The notes: generated by a model not told the origin, from the letters alone. A stretch of DNA of 64,000 nt from Labilibaculum sp. (GCF_963664555.1 NZ_OY761461.1:1426001-1490000), one strand, 5' to 3'; counted from the stretch's first letter, positions 1 through 9,090 are shown. Translations and numbers: made by a program.

Positions 1-581
1 ACTTATTGTTTTCAAAATGTGAACACTTAAGCAAGGATTGGTTACTTACCGGACAAGGGATGCAAAACATAGCTGATGTTGTTGCCGGTAACACGACGAT
101 TAATGAAGGTAATAAGAGGAAGTATGAATTTGTAAACGAGGATGGTCAGGAATATGAAAAAGTAAAAACCTTTAATGTTCTCCCCATCCCATTTGTTTCA
201 GTCAATGCAATTGCCGGTTTTGGCAATGGTGAGTTTTCAATTGCAGAACAAGATGTAAAGGATTACTATGTAATCCCGAAGTTTAAAGACCGTAAGATCG
301 ACTTTATGATTGAGGTTTGCGGTAGTAGTATGTACCCCAAATACAATAGTGGTGACGTTGTAGCCTGCCGAATTATTAAAGAAAGCAATTTTATACAATG
401 GAATAAAGTACATGTTATTGCAACAGCAGAGCAGGGTATATTGATTAAACGGCTAAAGAAAAGCGAAATTAAGAGCTGTATGCTTGCTGTATCGGACAAT
501 AAAGACTATGAGCCTTTCGATATACCAATGAAAGAAATAACCGGCATTGCTATTGTTGTCGGTGTTATTAGATTAGAGTAG
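1..581 (+). CDS. S24/LexA-like repressor, C-terminal part (cut by window edge)
   Basis: This is the C-terminal part of a phage-type or SOS-type repressor with an S24 (LexA-like) peptidase domain; the reading frame is open to base 1, so the N-terminal HTH lies outside the window. The first residues, with an SKDWLLTGQG segment, match the usual end of an XRE-type HTH domain. Counting from the TTG at 6, an Ala-Gly pair at 70-71 fits the autocleavage site, GSSM gives the catalytic Ser at 108, and Lys 148 in LIKRLKK completes the Ser/Lys dyad. Such proteins repress prophage or DNA-damage genes and cleave themselves on RecA stimulation. No other phage gene follows. The family call is firm; its target is unknown. 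Confidence 0.85.
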   Translation, partial: LLFSKCEHLSKDWLLTGQGMQNIADVVAGNTTINEGNKRKYEFVNEDGQEYEKVKTFNVLPIPFVSVNAIAGFGNGEFSIAEQDVKDYYVIPKFKDRKIDFMIEVCGSSMYPKYNSGDVVACRIIKESNFIQWNKVHVIATAEQGILIKRLKKSEIKSCMLAVSDNKDYEPFDIPMKEITGIAIVVGVIRLE

Positions 582-676
582 AATACCTTCAGTGCAATGA
601 AGATCCCTCCTTGAATGGCATAGGTTCATAAAAGTGCACATGTACCCTAAGTTACATTCGAAAGTACGTCATTCTG

Positions 677-2047
677 TTGAAATTTTCATTTTGTGAATTA
701 TGCAGAATTTACACGATTCGTTCAAGAAAATTTACACGATTTGAAAAACCAAATATATTTAATTCTAATATTCGTTTGATTACACCTACCTATTTGTTGA
801 GGGATATTGCTTTGGGCGATCATTCTGTTTTTCAGTATCTTGAGGAAGCCTTTCATAAACTGGCCAACGAACCCAATTCTAAAAATGAGGCGAATTATGA
901 GTACCACATTCGGATGTTTCATATTATTACCCGATCGGCGCTTCGCAGAGAAATTCAGCATATTCTTCAAAGCGAATTGGCTGATGATCGTCAGTACCTT
1001 GTTGATGAATACATTTCGAATGTTCGGAAAATTGGAAGACATTACCGCGACTTACGCAGAATTGTGAATGTACCAACGATTCAAAAGGAAATGTTTGATT
1101 ACTATTTGTTTGGTGATGAGTTCATGAGCAATCAGTTTGAGCAGCATTCTTTCTATTTGCATCGGGGATTACAAAAAATGCACCATTCGGATTTTGAGCT
1201 TAGTAAAAATGAGATTCTGAGCCTGGTTAGAGAAGAAATAGCCTACAAAAGAAGCAAAGGGTATTTGGTAGTTGAGGAGAAGGCACAGGATAAAAATCGT
1301 TGGTTGGTGCACCGGAGAGGTGCCTTTAAGAAATATTTCGAAGGTCAGCTGTTGCTGAACTCCCGAAAGAAAAAGGAGGGGGTTTTGGCCATGCAGGTAT
1401 TGTATAGTCTGGCGGCAGGATTGGCTATGATTTTTGGAGCGGCACTTACCTTTCTTTTTCAGAAAAGCCTGGGAACCTTTACCATGCCTTTGTTTATTTC
1501 CTTGGTAATTATTTATATGCTTAAAGATAGAATTAAAGACCTTAGCCGGCTTTATCTGGTGGGAAAGATTAACAAGCGTTTTTTCGATCATAAAACCGTT
1601 ATTCGTGTAAAAGGAGATGAGGAAATTGGTTGGTGCAAAGAGAGTTTCGATTTTGTTCGGGAAGATACCGTTCCCTTGCGGGTAATGAAACACCGCGACC
1701 GGTCTCGGATTGTTGATGTAGAAAGCCGGGGTGTTGGTGAGAAAATTATTTTTTATCGCAAACTTCTTCGCCTTGACAGGGTGGCATTAGATAATTCCTA
1801 CGGAGATTACAACATTACAGGAGTGGTTGATATTATTCGATTTAATGTATCGAACTTTATTAAGAAAATGGATAATCCTGAAATACCGCTTTACTATTTA
1901 AAAGACGAGGAATTTGAAAAAATATCCGGCGAAAAGGTATACTTTGTTAATATGATATTCCGCTTTAAACTTGATAACCAAACAAGTTACCGTCGTTACC
2001 GGATTATTTTTAACCGACGCGGAATAAAAAAGGTAGAGAAAGTATAA
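677..2047 (+). CDS. Unknown protein with two membrane segments, N terminus doubtful
   Basis: I do not recognise this 456-residue protein. It has a charged N-terminal half, two hydrophobic segments in the middle (around residues 240-265 and 271-288) and a basic, beta-rich C-terminal half of about 170 residues ending in RRGIKKVEKV. Its only start in the open region is a TTG at 677; the frame is open back to a stop at 629 with no ATG, and the first Met is far inside. The first 40 residues, which overlap a direct repeat of non-triplet period, look unlike the rest, so the protein may be an N-terminally truncated relative of a longer one. It is followed by a strong terminator and appears to be transcribed alone. 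Function unknown; the coding call for the body is good. Confidence 0.6.
   Translation: MKFSFCELCRIYTIRSRKFTRFEKPNIFNSNIRLITPTYLLRDIALGDHSVFQYLEEAFHKLANEPNSKNEANYEYHIRMFHIITRSALRREIQHILQSELADDRQYLVDEYISNVRKIGRHYRDLRRIVNVPTIQKEMFDYYLFGDEFMSNQFEQHSFYLHRGLQKMHHSDFELSKNEILSLVREEIAYKRSKGYLVVEEKAQDKNRWLVHRRGAFKKYFEGQLLLNSRKKKEGVLAMQVLYSLAAGLAMIFGAALTFLFQKSLGTFTMPLFISLVIIYMLKDRIKDLSRLYLVGKINKRFFDHKTVIRVKGDEEIGWCKESFDFVREDTVPLRVMKHRDRSRIVDVESRGVGEKIIFYRKLLRLDRVALDNSYGDYNITGVVDIIRFNVSNFIKKMDNPEIPLYYLKDEEFEKISGEKVYFVNMIFRFKLDNQTSYRRYRIIFNRRGIKKVEKV
706..741 (+). repeat. Pair of 13-nt direct repeats
   Basis: AATTTACACGATT occurs at 706-718 and again at 729-741, a 23-nt period. The period is not a multiple of three although both copies lie inside the putative N terminus of the next gene. 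They could be operator half-sites for the upstream repressor or the trace of a small duplication. Confidence 0.5.
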
Positions 2048-2068
2048 AATAAGTATAAATTGAGAAGA

Positions 2069-2102
2069 GGCTTTATCAGATTTGATAAAGCCCCTTTTTT
2101 TT
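2069..2102 (+). terminator. Rho-independent terminator
   Basis: A perfect 10-bp stem (GGCTTTATCA, loop GATT, TGATAAAGCC) is followed by CC and eight T. It ends the gene at 677-2047. Confidence 0.9.
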
Positions 2103-2226
2103 GTGATTATCCTCAAATTATTTCTTAGTTGATGATTGGTGCTTTTACTAGTGATTGTTTTTGCAATGTTATTATATGGTTATAATGAAGCCTTTACAAT
2201 ACAGAATACATTTAAATGGTATGTAC

Positions 2227-2257
2227 TTTGTAATACTAGGTAAAATATTTATATTTG
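2227..2257 (+). promoter_or_regulatory. Bacteroidota sigma-ABfr-type promoter for glpABC
   Basis: TTTG at 2227-2230 and TATATTTG at 2250-2257 are 19 nt apart, matching the Bacteroidota consensus of a -33 TTTG and a -7 TAnnTTTG. The site lies about 130 nt upstream of glpA, leaving a long leader in which I see no riboswitch. Confidence 0.7.
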
Positions 2258-2388
2258 CCATGTGCGAATCAGTAATTGTTGTTCGTCTGAAATAAAAACA
2301 GCCGGACTTATAAAAGATCTGGAGTAAAAGATTTTATTCAGCAACACACAATTGAAAAAAGGAAGATGTCAAAAAAATAGAATTCATC

Positions 2389-4014
2389 ATGAACAAGAAT
2401 ATATCCAAAGAGTACGATGTGATAATCATAGGAGGTGGAGCTACCGGAGCAGGAACAGCAAGGGATTGTGCAATGCGTGGGCTAAGTGTTTTGCTTGTTG
2501 AACGTCATGATTTTGCCACAGGTGCTACAGGACGGAATCATGGCTTGTTGCATAGCGGGGCACGATATGCCGTAACGGATCATGAGTCAGCAGCAGAATG
2601 TATAAAAGAGAATATGATTCTGCGTCGTATTGCAAACCATTGTGTGGAAGAGAATGATGGATTATTTATTACCCTGCCGGAAGATGACATCGCTTTTCAA
2701 TCACAATTTGTAGATGCCTGTAAAACTGCCGGAATCGGGACTGAAATTCTTGATCCTGATTTTGCCCGCCGCATTGAACCATCGGTCAATCCTGATTTGA
2801 TTGGTGCTGTGAAAGTACCTGATGGTTCTGTGGATCCTTTTCGCCTTACAATGTCAAATGCCCTGGATGCCAGTATTCATGGAGCGGTTCTTTTAACACG
2901 ACATGAGGTGAAAGGTATTGTGAAAGAACAGGATCGGGCTGTAGGTGTGGAGTTGTTCAATCATGAAACAAAAGAAAATGTAACCTGTTACGGCAAAATA
3001 ATAGTGAATGCCGGAGGTATTTGGGGGCATCATATTGCTAATTTGGCCGGTGTCAATATCAATATGTTTCCTGCAAAAGGTTCCTTACTTATTTTTGGAC
3101 ACCGCGTTAATAAAATGGTAATTAACAGATGTCGAAAACCATCTAATGCTGACATTTTGGTACCGGGAGACACAATTTGTCTGATTGGGACTACATCGGA
3201 AAGAATTCCATACGACCAAATTGATAATATGTATGTATCCAGAAAGGATGTAGATGTATTGATTCGTGAGGGCGTGAAACTTTCTCCATCATTGGCTGCT
3301 ACTCGTATTCTGCGTGCCTATGCAGGTGTGCGTCCTTTAGTTGCCGCAGACAATGATCCAACCGGAAGAAATATTAGTCGTGGAATTGTTTTGTTGGATC
3401 ATCAGGAACGGGACGGGCTTTCCGGTTTTATCACGATTACTGGCGGCAAGCTAATGACATACCGTTTAATGGCTGAAGAAGCGACTGATTTAATCTGTAA
3501 AAAACTGGCTGTTGTCAAGCAATGTGAAACAGCCGATAAGGTATTGCCAGGTGCAGAAAAGAGTGAACATCCGCTAAGCATTGCTACGGAAAAAGTTTAT
3601 ACAGGGGCTAATATCTCCCAAAAGTCGGCGAAGGATCGTCATGGTACACTTGCGAAGAATATTTCAAATGGAGACGACTACGAAGACTCATTGGTTTGTG
3701 AGTGTGAAGGTGTATCAGTAGCCGAGGTAAGATATGCGATTAATGAGTTGCATGTGAAAAATCTGAAGGACTTGCGACGCCGTACCCGTGTTGGTATGGG
3801 AACTTGTCAGGGAGAATTGTGTGCTTGCCGTTCGGCCGGACTTCTTTGTGAGTCTTCAGAAAAACCGGGCAAAGCAAAAGATGATTTGGCTAGATTTCTT
3901 CAGGAAAGATGGAAAGGAATGCTGCCGATTACCTGGGGAGAGGGAATTAATGAGATTCAGTTTACTTCATGGATTTACGAAGGCATATATGGTTTGAAAC
4001 CTGATAACAATTAA
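2389..4014 (+). CDS. glpA: Anaerobic glycerol-3-phosphate dehydrogenase subunit A
   Basis: This FAD-dependent subunit oxidises sn-glycerol 3-phosphate to dihydroxyacetone phosphate and passes electrons through GlpB and GlpC to the quinone pool. The N terminus carries the dinucleotide-binding motif IIGGGATGAGTARD (about residues 13-26), followed by ATGATGRNHGLLHSGARY typical of the DAO superfamily. The C-terminal part (about 437-490) holds the BFD-like [2Fe-2S] domain with CECEG, GTCQGELCAC and the RRRTRVGMG segment. The length of 541 residues fits the family. It is the first gene of glpABC, 12 nt before glpB, behind a consensus Bacteroidota promoter. No glycerol kinase or facilitator gene is nearby. 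Confidence 0.95.
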   Translation: MNKNISKEYDVIIIGGGATGAGTARDCAMRGLSVLLVERHDFATGATGRNHGLLHSGARYAVTDHESAAECIKENMILRRIANHCVEENDGLFITLPEDDIAFQSQFVDACKTAGIGTEILDPDFARRIEPSVNPDLIGAVKVPDGSVDPFRLTMSNALDASIHGAVLLTRHEVKGIVKEQDRAVGVELFNHETKENVTCYGKIIVNAGGIWGHHIANLAGVNINMFPAKGSLLIFGHRVNKMVINRCRKPSNADILVPGDTICLIGTTSERIPYDQIDNMYVSRKDVDVLIREGVKLSPSLAATRILRAYAGVRPLVAADNDPTGRNISRGIVLLDHQERDGLSGFITITGGKLMTYRLMAEEATDLICKKLAVVKQCETADKVLPGAEKSEHPLSIATEKVYTGANISQKSAKDRHGTLAKNISNGDDYEDSLVCECEGVSVAEVRYAINELHVKNLKDLRRRTRVGMGTCQGELCACRSAGLLCESSEKPGKAKDDLARFLQERWKGMLPITWGEGINEIQFTSWIYEGIYGLKPDNN

Positions 4015-4026
4015 GCAAGGATTACT

Positions 4027-5271
4027 ATGAAATTCGATAACATTATTATAGGAGGTGGGTTGAGTGGGCTCACATGCGGAATTAAACTGGCGGAGCAAGG
4101 GAAAAAATGTGCAATTGTTTCATCGGGTCAGAGTGCGATTCATTTTTTTTCAGGTTCATTTGATTTGCTTGGAAAGCTGGATGGAATAGAGGTGAATAAT
4201 CCGTTGGATGCGATAACAACATTGCCGGATACACATCCATACCAAAGGCTTGGAATTGAAAATATCTCTCGTTTGGTTGTTGAAGTACCTCAGTTTTTGA
4301 ATCGTGCCGGATTGAAGTTTTTGGGTGAGGCAGACCAAAATCATTTTGTGCTGACACCAATGGGAATAATGAAACCAACCTGGTTGACCTTAGACGATTT
4401 CACTCGTTTCGAACAAAAGGATGCATTCCCCTGGAAAAAAGCAGTCATCCTAAATTTTAGTGGGTTTCTTGATTTTCACAGCTTGTTTGTTCAAGATGGA
4501 CTTAAGAAATTTGACGTGGATGCGCAAATTAAAAATTTTGCAATGAAGGAATTTGAAGCAATCCGCCGCAATCCGAGTGAAATGCGATCTACAAATATTG
4601 CGAAAGTATTCGATCAGGGAGAAGAGGCATTGAACGAATTTGCTCAAAAGGTAAATTTGTTAAGTGAGGGGTTTGAAGTTGTGATTCTGCCAGCAGTATT
4701 TGGATTGTTCAATAAAAATGTTGTTACAGATCTAAAATCAAGAATAAATAAGCCATTGGTATTGCTTCCGGCCATACCTCCATCGGTTCCGGGGATACGA
4801 AGTCAGATATTGCTGCGAAAAAGATTTGAAGAATTAGGTGGAACTTATTTCCTTGGTGATAATGTGGAAGAAGGCACTTTCGTGAATAACCGACTGGTTG
4901 CTGTTCAGACCAATAATCATGGAGATATTAAACTGGAAGCTGATCAATTTGTTTTGGCCAGTGGAAGCTTCTACAGTAAAGGTATTGTGGCGACCCGCGA
5001 TAAGTTATATGAGCCTATTTTGGGGCTTGATATTGATGGAGATACCGATAGTGAAAAATGGCTCGATGAGAAGTTCTTTAACGATCAGCCGTATATGCAT
5101 TATGGGGTTAAAACCGACAGCGGTTTCCGCGCATTAATAAATGGCAAACCAATAGAGAATTTATATGTAGCAGGTTCGGTATTAGGAGGAGCTAATGCTC
5201 TTAAGGAAGGCAGTGGAGCAGGTATCAGTTTACTGACTTCGCTGCATGTAGCTGAGCAAATTTTAAAATAA
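4027..5271 (+). CDS. glpB: Anaerobic glycerol-3-phosphate dehydrogenase subunit B
   Basis: GlpB is the FMN/FAD-binding partner that links the catalytic GlpA to the membrane anchor GlpC. The protein begins MKFDNIIIGGGLSGLTCG, a dinucleotide-binding fold, and ends with a second nucleotide-contact region, LYVAGSVLGGANALKEGSGAG. The length of 414 residues is normal for GlpB. The 12-nt gap to glpA and 7-nt gap to glpC show one transcript. The first Met is the natural start: an in-frame alternative would remove the nucleotide-binding motif. Confidence rests on both sequence and gene order. Confidence 0.93.
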   Translation: MKFDNIIIGGGLSGLTCGIKLAEQGKKCAIVSSGQSAIHFFSGSFDLLGKLDGIEVNNPLDAITTLPDTHPYQRLGIENISRLVVEVPQFLNRAGLKFLGEADQNHFVLTPMGIMKPTWLTLDDFTRFEQKDAFPWKKAVILNFSGFLDFHSLFVQDGLKKFDVDAQIKNFAMKEFEAIRRNPSEMRSTNIAKVFDQGEEALNEFAQKVNLLSEGFEVVILPAVFGLFNKNVVTDLKSRINKPLVLLPAIPPSVPGIRSQILLRKRFEELGGTYFLGDNVEEGTFVNNRLVAVQTNNHGDIKLEADQFVLASGSFYSKGIVATRDKLYEPILGLDIDGDTDSEKWLDEKFFNDQPYMHYGVKTDSGFRALINGKPIENLYVAGSVLGGANALKEGSGAGISLLTSLHVAEQILK

Positions 5272-5278
5272 GGGGACG

Positions 5279-6538
5279 ATGAAAAAGGAAATAATTGAAC
5301 CATTAAATATAAGTGATAATAATTTTGAACAGTGTGTGAAGTGTACGATTTGTACTGTTTATTGTCCCGTTCTGGAAGTGAATCCAGATTATCCTGGACC
5401 AAAGCAGTCAGGCCCTGATGGAGAACGCCTGCGCTTAAAGGATCAAAATTTTTACGATGAGTCATTGAAATTATGCCTTAACTGCAAACGCTGTGAAGTA
5501 GCTTGCCCGCACGGAGTGAAAATTGGAGATATCATCCAGATGGCACGCATCAAACACAGCAGGAAAAGTCCAAAAGTTAGGGATATGATTCTTGCAAATA
5601 CTGATATTGTAGGTACTATGGCAAGCACATTTGCACCCATTGTAAATCCAATAGTTGCTTTAAAACCTGTTCGATTCATTATGGATGGGGTTTTAAAAAT
5701 AGATCACCACCGAATTTTTCCTAAATATGCAGGGATGAGGTTCGAAACCTGGTATCGAAGATATGCAGCCGCAAAGCAGAACGATTTCAAAAAACATGTT
5801 AGCTACTTTCATGGCTGTTATGTAAATTATAATTTCCCTCAGCAAGGTAAAGATCTGATTAAGATTATGAATGCGGCCGGTTATGGTGTTCATTTGCTCG
5901 AAAAAGAAAAATGTTGCGGGGTAGCTTTAATTTCTAATGGTCTTATCAAACAAGCAGCAAAACAGGCACGTCATAATGTCGAAGCCTTTAAAAAATCGAT
6001 TGTAGACAAGAATATGCCGGTAATATCTACATCTTCAACATGTATATTCACCATTCGTGATGAATATCCGCATTTGTTGGGGGTGAAGAATGACGAAATT
6101 CGTGATGAAAGCGAGTTGGCTACTAGATTCCTGTTCCGATTAATTGATTTGGGAAAACTTAAGCTTGCATTCAAAAAGGATTACAGGAAACGTATTGCTT
6201 ATCATACACCCTGTCATATGGAGAAGCTTGGCTGGTCTATTTATTCCACTGCGTTGCTTAAAATGATTCCGGGAATCGATTTTGTGCCGCTTGAATCACG
6301 ATGCTGCGGTATTGCCGGAACTTACGGGTTTAAGAAAGAAAATTACAAAACATCACAGGGAGTAGGGAAACCGCTTTTTGATCAGATAGAGAGCTCGGAT
6401 ATCGATTTTGTAGCTACCGATTGCGAAACCTGTAAGTGGCAAATTGAGATGTCGACCACCAAAAAGGTCGAGCATCCTATTTCTATTCTTGCCGAAGCAT
6501 TGGATGTGGAAGCTACTATGAAATTATGGCAAAAGTAA
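5279..6538 (+). CDS. glpC: Anaerobic glycerol-3-phosphate dehydrogenase subunit C
   Basis: GlpC is the iron-sulfur subunit that attaches GlpAB to the membrane and delivers electrons to menaquinone. Two ferredoxin-type cysteine clusters are visible: CVKCTICTVYCPV (about residues 20-32) and CLNCKRCEVACPHG (about 64-77). The C-terminal half contains two CCG-type motifs, KCCGVAL and RCCGIAGTYG, plus the cysteine of HTPCHMEKLG, typical of heterodisulfide-reductase-like CCG domains. Length is 419 residues. It is the last gene of the operon and is followed by two stem-loops. Confidence 0.95.
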   Translation: MKKEIIEPLNISDNNFEQCVKCTICTVYCPVLEVNPDYPGPKQSGPDGERLRLKDQNFYDESLKLCLNCKRCEVACPHGVKIGDIIQMARIKHSRKSPKVRDMILANTDIVGTMASTFAPIVNPIVALKPVRFIMDGVLKIDHHRIFPKYAGMRFETWYRRYAAAKQNDFKKHVSYFHGCYVNYNFPQQGKDLIKIMNAAGYGVHLLEKEKCCGVALISNGLIKQAAKQARHNVEAFKKSIVDKNMPVISTSSTCIFTIRDEYPHLLGVKNDEIRDESELATRFLFRLIDLGKLKLAFKKDYRKRIAYHTPCHMEKLGWSIYSTALLKMIPGIDFVPLESRCCGIAGTYGFKKENYKTSQGVGKPLFDQIESSDIDFVATDCETCKWQIEMSTTKKVEHPISILAEALDVEATMKLWQK

Positions 6539-6600
6539 ATTGATGAGAATCATGTGAAGGACGGCCTTTTTGGTCGCCCGCTTTTATAAATGTTAGGGTG

Positions 6601-6646
6601 TAATGCCGCAATTATTGGATGTTAAAATCCTTTGCTTGCGGCATTA
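6601..6646 (+). terminator. Stem-loop after glpC
   Basis: TAATGCCGCAA at 6601-6611 pairs perfectly with TTGCGGCATTA at 6636-6646. The loop contains a smaller GGAT/ATCC hairpin. No long T tract follows, so it may be a 3'-end stabiliser rather than the terminator itself. Confidence 0.5.
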
Positions 6647-6693
6647 TTGTTACCGGTTGATTCTTTTTTTTTGTGCATAAAATATCTGATACA

Positions 6694-6733
6694 GATAAAG
6701 AGGCTGCATCTAACGCAATGCAGCCTCTTTATC
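6694..6733. terminator. Terminator between convergent glpC and the small minus-strand ORF
   Basis: A perfect 16-bp stem (6694-6709 with 6718-6733; core AAGAGGCTGCAT) with an 8-nt loop is followed on the plus strand by TTTGCTTTTT. It lies between converging transcripts and probably serves both. Confidence 0.8.
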
Positions 6734-6761
6734 TTTGCTTTTTACAAGTTTCGTATTGTCC

Positions 6762-6977
6762 TTAAGCCCCTTCTTTGATTAAAAAATGACTAAAAGCCTG
6801 CTTAACACAATCTTTGTGAGAAAAATAGGAATTACTTTTTAACCAATTAAACAACCCATACAATTCCTTTTCGTTTAACCATTCAAATGATTTCAGAAGC
6901 TCCTTTCGAAATAAATGTTCCTGATCTGAAACCGATTGTAAAACAAATTTTTGATGTTCTAACATAGCTGAAAACAT
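6762..6977 (-). CDS. Small protein of unknown function downstream of DegP
   Basis: I do not recognise this 71-residue protein. It is predicted to be soluble and helical, rich in Leu, Phe, Lys and Glu, with no signal peptide, cysteine cluster or membrane segment; the middle reads SFEWLNEKELYGLFNWLKSN. It starts 33 nt after the stop of the DegP-type protease on the same strand and ends just before a strong stem-loop, so it is probably the last gene of that transcript. Its position suggests a link with envelope stress or protein quality control, but this is inference only. A conserved reading frame in related genomes would be needed to confirm that it is a gene. Confidence 0.55.
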   Translation of the reverse strand: MFSAMLEHQKFVLQSVSDQEHLFRKELLKSFEWLNEKELYGLFNWLKSNSYFSHKDCVKQAFSHFLIKEGA

Positions 6978-7010
6978 TTTAATATTATTCCATTGCTTAA
7001 GTTTTGGAAT

Positions 7011-8522
7011 TTACTCCAATCCAAAGGCATAGTAGTACCTACCGGGGTAATTTTCATAAATGCCCGATAGCATGATTCCTCCACCTTTACGGTTTAGGTA
7101 GTTCTCGAATTCATTGATGCTACGAATGCTTTTGCCATCAACCTGAAGAATAATAAAACCTTCTTTGAGAGAGGTTTGACGCTGAATCAGTCCTGAATTG
7201 ATCTTACGAACGCGCAATCCTCCTGGTACATCAAGCTTTTTTGCCTCCTTTGCACTAAGTTCTTCCAGTTCTATTCCCAATCGAACCAAAACCTGATCAG
7301 TCTCTTTTTTGCTAAGATTTGCTTCTCCTTTTGCATTTCTTAGGGTAACGGTAAAATTTTTTACTTTTCCGTTTCGGTTGATATGAAGGTTTAGTTTGTC
7401 GCCCGGACGGTGTCGTCCAACTGTTTCGAGTAGTTCTGCCGTTGTTTTCACGCCGGCATTGTCAACTTTTACAATAACATCGCCTTTTTTGATGCCAGCA
7501 TCGGCGGCTGCACTGTTGCTTGGAAGGCTGTCAACATAAACACCCTCGCTAAGGTCTAAATCTTTTTCTTTTGCCAAATTGCCATCAACATTTCTGATAA
7601 CAATGCCCAAATAACCACGTTGCACAAATCCAAAGCTCATAAGGTCTTCAACCACCTTACTAACAATGTTCGAAGGAATGGCAAAACCATAGCCCGAATA
7701 AGCTCCTGTTGGGCTGGCAATAGCTGTGTTGATGCCAACCAGGCCGCCTCTAAGGTCGACAAGTGCACCTCCACTGTTGCCGGGATTGATGGCCGCATCG
7801 GTCTGGATGAAGGATTCGATGGCATTCGAACCTTGCAGAATGTTGATATTACGGCCTTTGGCACTCACAATTCCGGCTGTAACGGTCGAATTCAAATTAA
7901 AGGGATTTCCTACGGCAAGCACCCATTCGCCAACTTCAATTTTATCGGAATCAACAAAAGGAATGTAAACCAAATTTTTCTCTTTAATTTGAATTAAGGC
8001 CAAATCGGTTGTGGGATCCGTACCAATTACTTTTGCTTTATACACTCTGTTATCGTGCAGACTTACCTCAATATCATCAGCACCTTCAACCATATGGTTG
8101 TTGGTAACAATATAACCATCCGAATTGATAATTACGCCCGAGCCTGAACCGATTCGTGCCCACGGAGTATTTTCCTGCTCTCCTGGATTAAAATGAAAAT
8201 AGGGACCGAAAAAATCTTTGAGTCTGTCGTCCTCAAAAAAATCCCTGAAAGGAGAGGGGATTTCCTTTGATTGCTGCATATTTTGCATGCGTGTCGATTT
8301 AATGTGAACAACCGCATCCATCACTTTTTTTGAAACATCGGTGAACTGCAAGGGGGTAAGCACACCATCTTTAGTTACGGTATAATTTGCACCAATAACA
8401 GGAGTGTCGGTAACATGTTCTATTTTAAATGTTCTTTCATTTCCCGGCAACAGCAAAAAGCTTCCTATCGTAAGTGCACTTCCTATTGCAGCTGATAATA
8501 ATAGTAAGCTAAATTTTTTCAT
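7011..8522 (-). CDS. degP: DegP/HtrA-type periplasmic serine protease (Do family)
   Basis: This trypsin-like protease-chaperone degrades misfolded envelope proteins. An N-terminal signal or anchor segment covers about residues 4-25. The catalytic triad is visible as His143 (TNNHMVEGADD), Asp173 (DPTTDLAL) and Ser250 (NPGNSGGAL). Two PDZ domains follow, the first near 300-390 (RGYLGI, GVYVDSLPSNSAA) and the second near 405-495. Length is 503 residues, normal for the Bacteroidota Do family. The upstream neighbour on the same strand is an Hsp20 chaperone and the downstream one a small unknown ORF, giving a proteostasis cluster. A stem-loop at 8610-8633 separates it from the Hsp20 gene. Confidence 0.95.
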   Translation of the reverse strand: MKKFSLLLLSAAIGSALTIGSFLLLPGNERTFKIEHVTDTPVIGANYTVTKDGVLTPLQFTDVSKKVMDAVVHIKSTRMQNMQQSKEIPSPFRDFFEDDRLKDFFGPYFHFNPGEQENTPWARIGSGSGVIINSDGYIVTNNHMVEGADDIEVSLHDNRVYKAKVIGTDPTTDLALIQIKEKNLVYIPFVDSDKIEVGEWVLAVGNPFNLNSTVTAGIVSAKGRNINILQGSNAIESFIQTDAAINPGNSGGALVDLRGGLVGINTAIASPTGAYSGYGFAIPSNIVSKVVEDLMSFGFVQRGYLGIVIRNVDGNLAKEKDLDLSEGVYVDSLPSNSAAADAGIKKGDVIVKVDNAGVKTTAELLETVGRHRPGDKLNLHINRNGKVKNFTVTLRNAKGEANLSKKETDQVLVRLGIELEELSAKEAKKLDVPGGLRVRKINSGLIQRQTSLKEGFIILQVDGKSIRSINEFENYLNRKGGGIMLSGIYENYPGRYYYAFGLE

Positions 8523-8609
8523 TTTTAGTTGTTTTTATAAAATTCGATTTTTCGCTTATTATTTTTCTCAAGAAATATTATTTGTTTGCCAGATATAAAA
8601 ATGTTTTTT

Positions 8610-8633
8610 ATGGGCAGGGGTTAACCTGCCCAT
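8610..8633 (-). terminator. Stem-loop between hsp20 and degP
   Basis: ATGGGCAGG and CCTGCCCAT form a perfect 9-bp stem around a 6-nt loop, just after the Hsp20 stop codon. On the minus strand it is followed by AAAAAACATTTTT, so termination may be only partial. Confidence 0.55.
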
Positions 8634-8640
8634 CTGTTAA

Positions 8641-9084
8641 TTAAGTAATGGAAATCATTCTTGAAGGTTTTGGTTTTGCCTCTTCCTTTTTGGGTAAACG
8701 AATGTTAAGAATTCCATCATTGTACTTGGCTGAAATTTTATCCCCGTTAACCAAATCAATAGGTAATTGGAATGATCTGTGAAACGACTGATAACAAAAC
8801 TCTCTTCGTGAGAATTTTTCATCCTTGCTTTCCTTTTCTTCTTTTCGTTCCGAAGAAATATTAAGCTGATTGTTGTCTACACTTACATTGAAATCATTCT
8901 TTTTCATTCCTGGAGCCGCCACTTCAATAATGTATTCATTATCGTTTTCGCGAACATTTACTGCAGGCAATGTAGTGTTGGTGTCCGAAAAGTTCGAATT
9001 GTTCCAATCCATCCAGTCTCTGGAGAAGAAATTGTCGAATAGAGATGGAAAGAAACTGTCTGAATTTCTTTTTACTAGTGTCAT
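8641..9084 (-). CDS. Small heat shock protein, Hsp20 family
   Basis: An ATP-independent holdase that keeps unfolding proteins soluble. The alpha-crystallin domain covers about residues 40-140 (PAVNVRENDNEYIIEVAAPGMKK; GILNIRLPKKEE) and includes the family-typical ANY-like strand and the G-I-L motif. I chose the ATG at 9082-9084 rather than the longer frame from 9165, because an AGGAGG ribosome site lies 7 to 9 nt upstream and the resulting N terminus, MTLVKRNSDSFFPSLFDNFF, is the usual Bacteroidota Hsp20 start. The protein then has 147 residues. It is divergent from the secreted protein gene at 9618, with repeated elements between them. Confidence 0.93.
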   Translation of the reverse strand: MTLVKRNSDSFFPSLFDNFFSRDWMDWNNSNFSDTNTTLPAVNVRENDNEYIIEVAAPGMKKNDFNVSVDNNQLNISSERKEEKESKDEKFSRREFCYQSFHRSFQLPIDLVNGDKISAKYNDGILNIRLPKKEEAKPKPSRMISIT

Positions 9085-9090
9085 GATAAA

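Noticed and set aside
1169..1693. 174-residue minus-strand open frame opposite the unknown two-TM gene
   Set aside because: It lies fully antisense to the plus-strand frame, which ends at a strong terminator; composition is that of a reverse-frame shadow.
2258..2388. Possible riboswitch in the glpA leader
   Set aside because: The leader of about 130 nt shows no conserved aptamer pattern or terminator hairpin.
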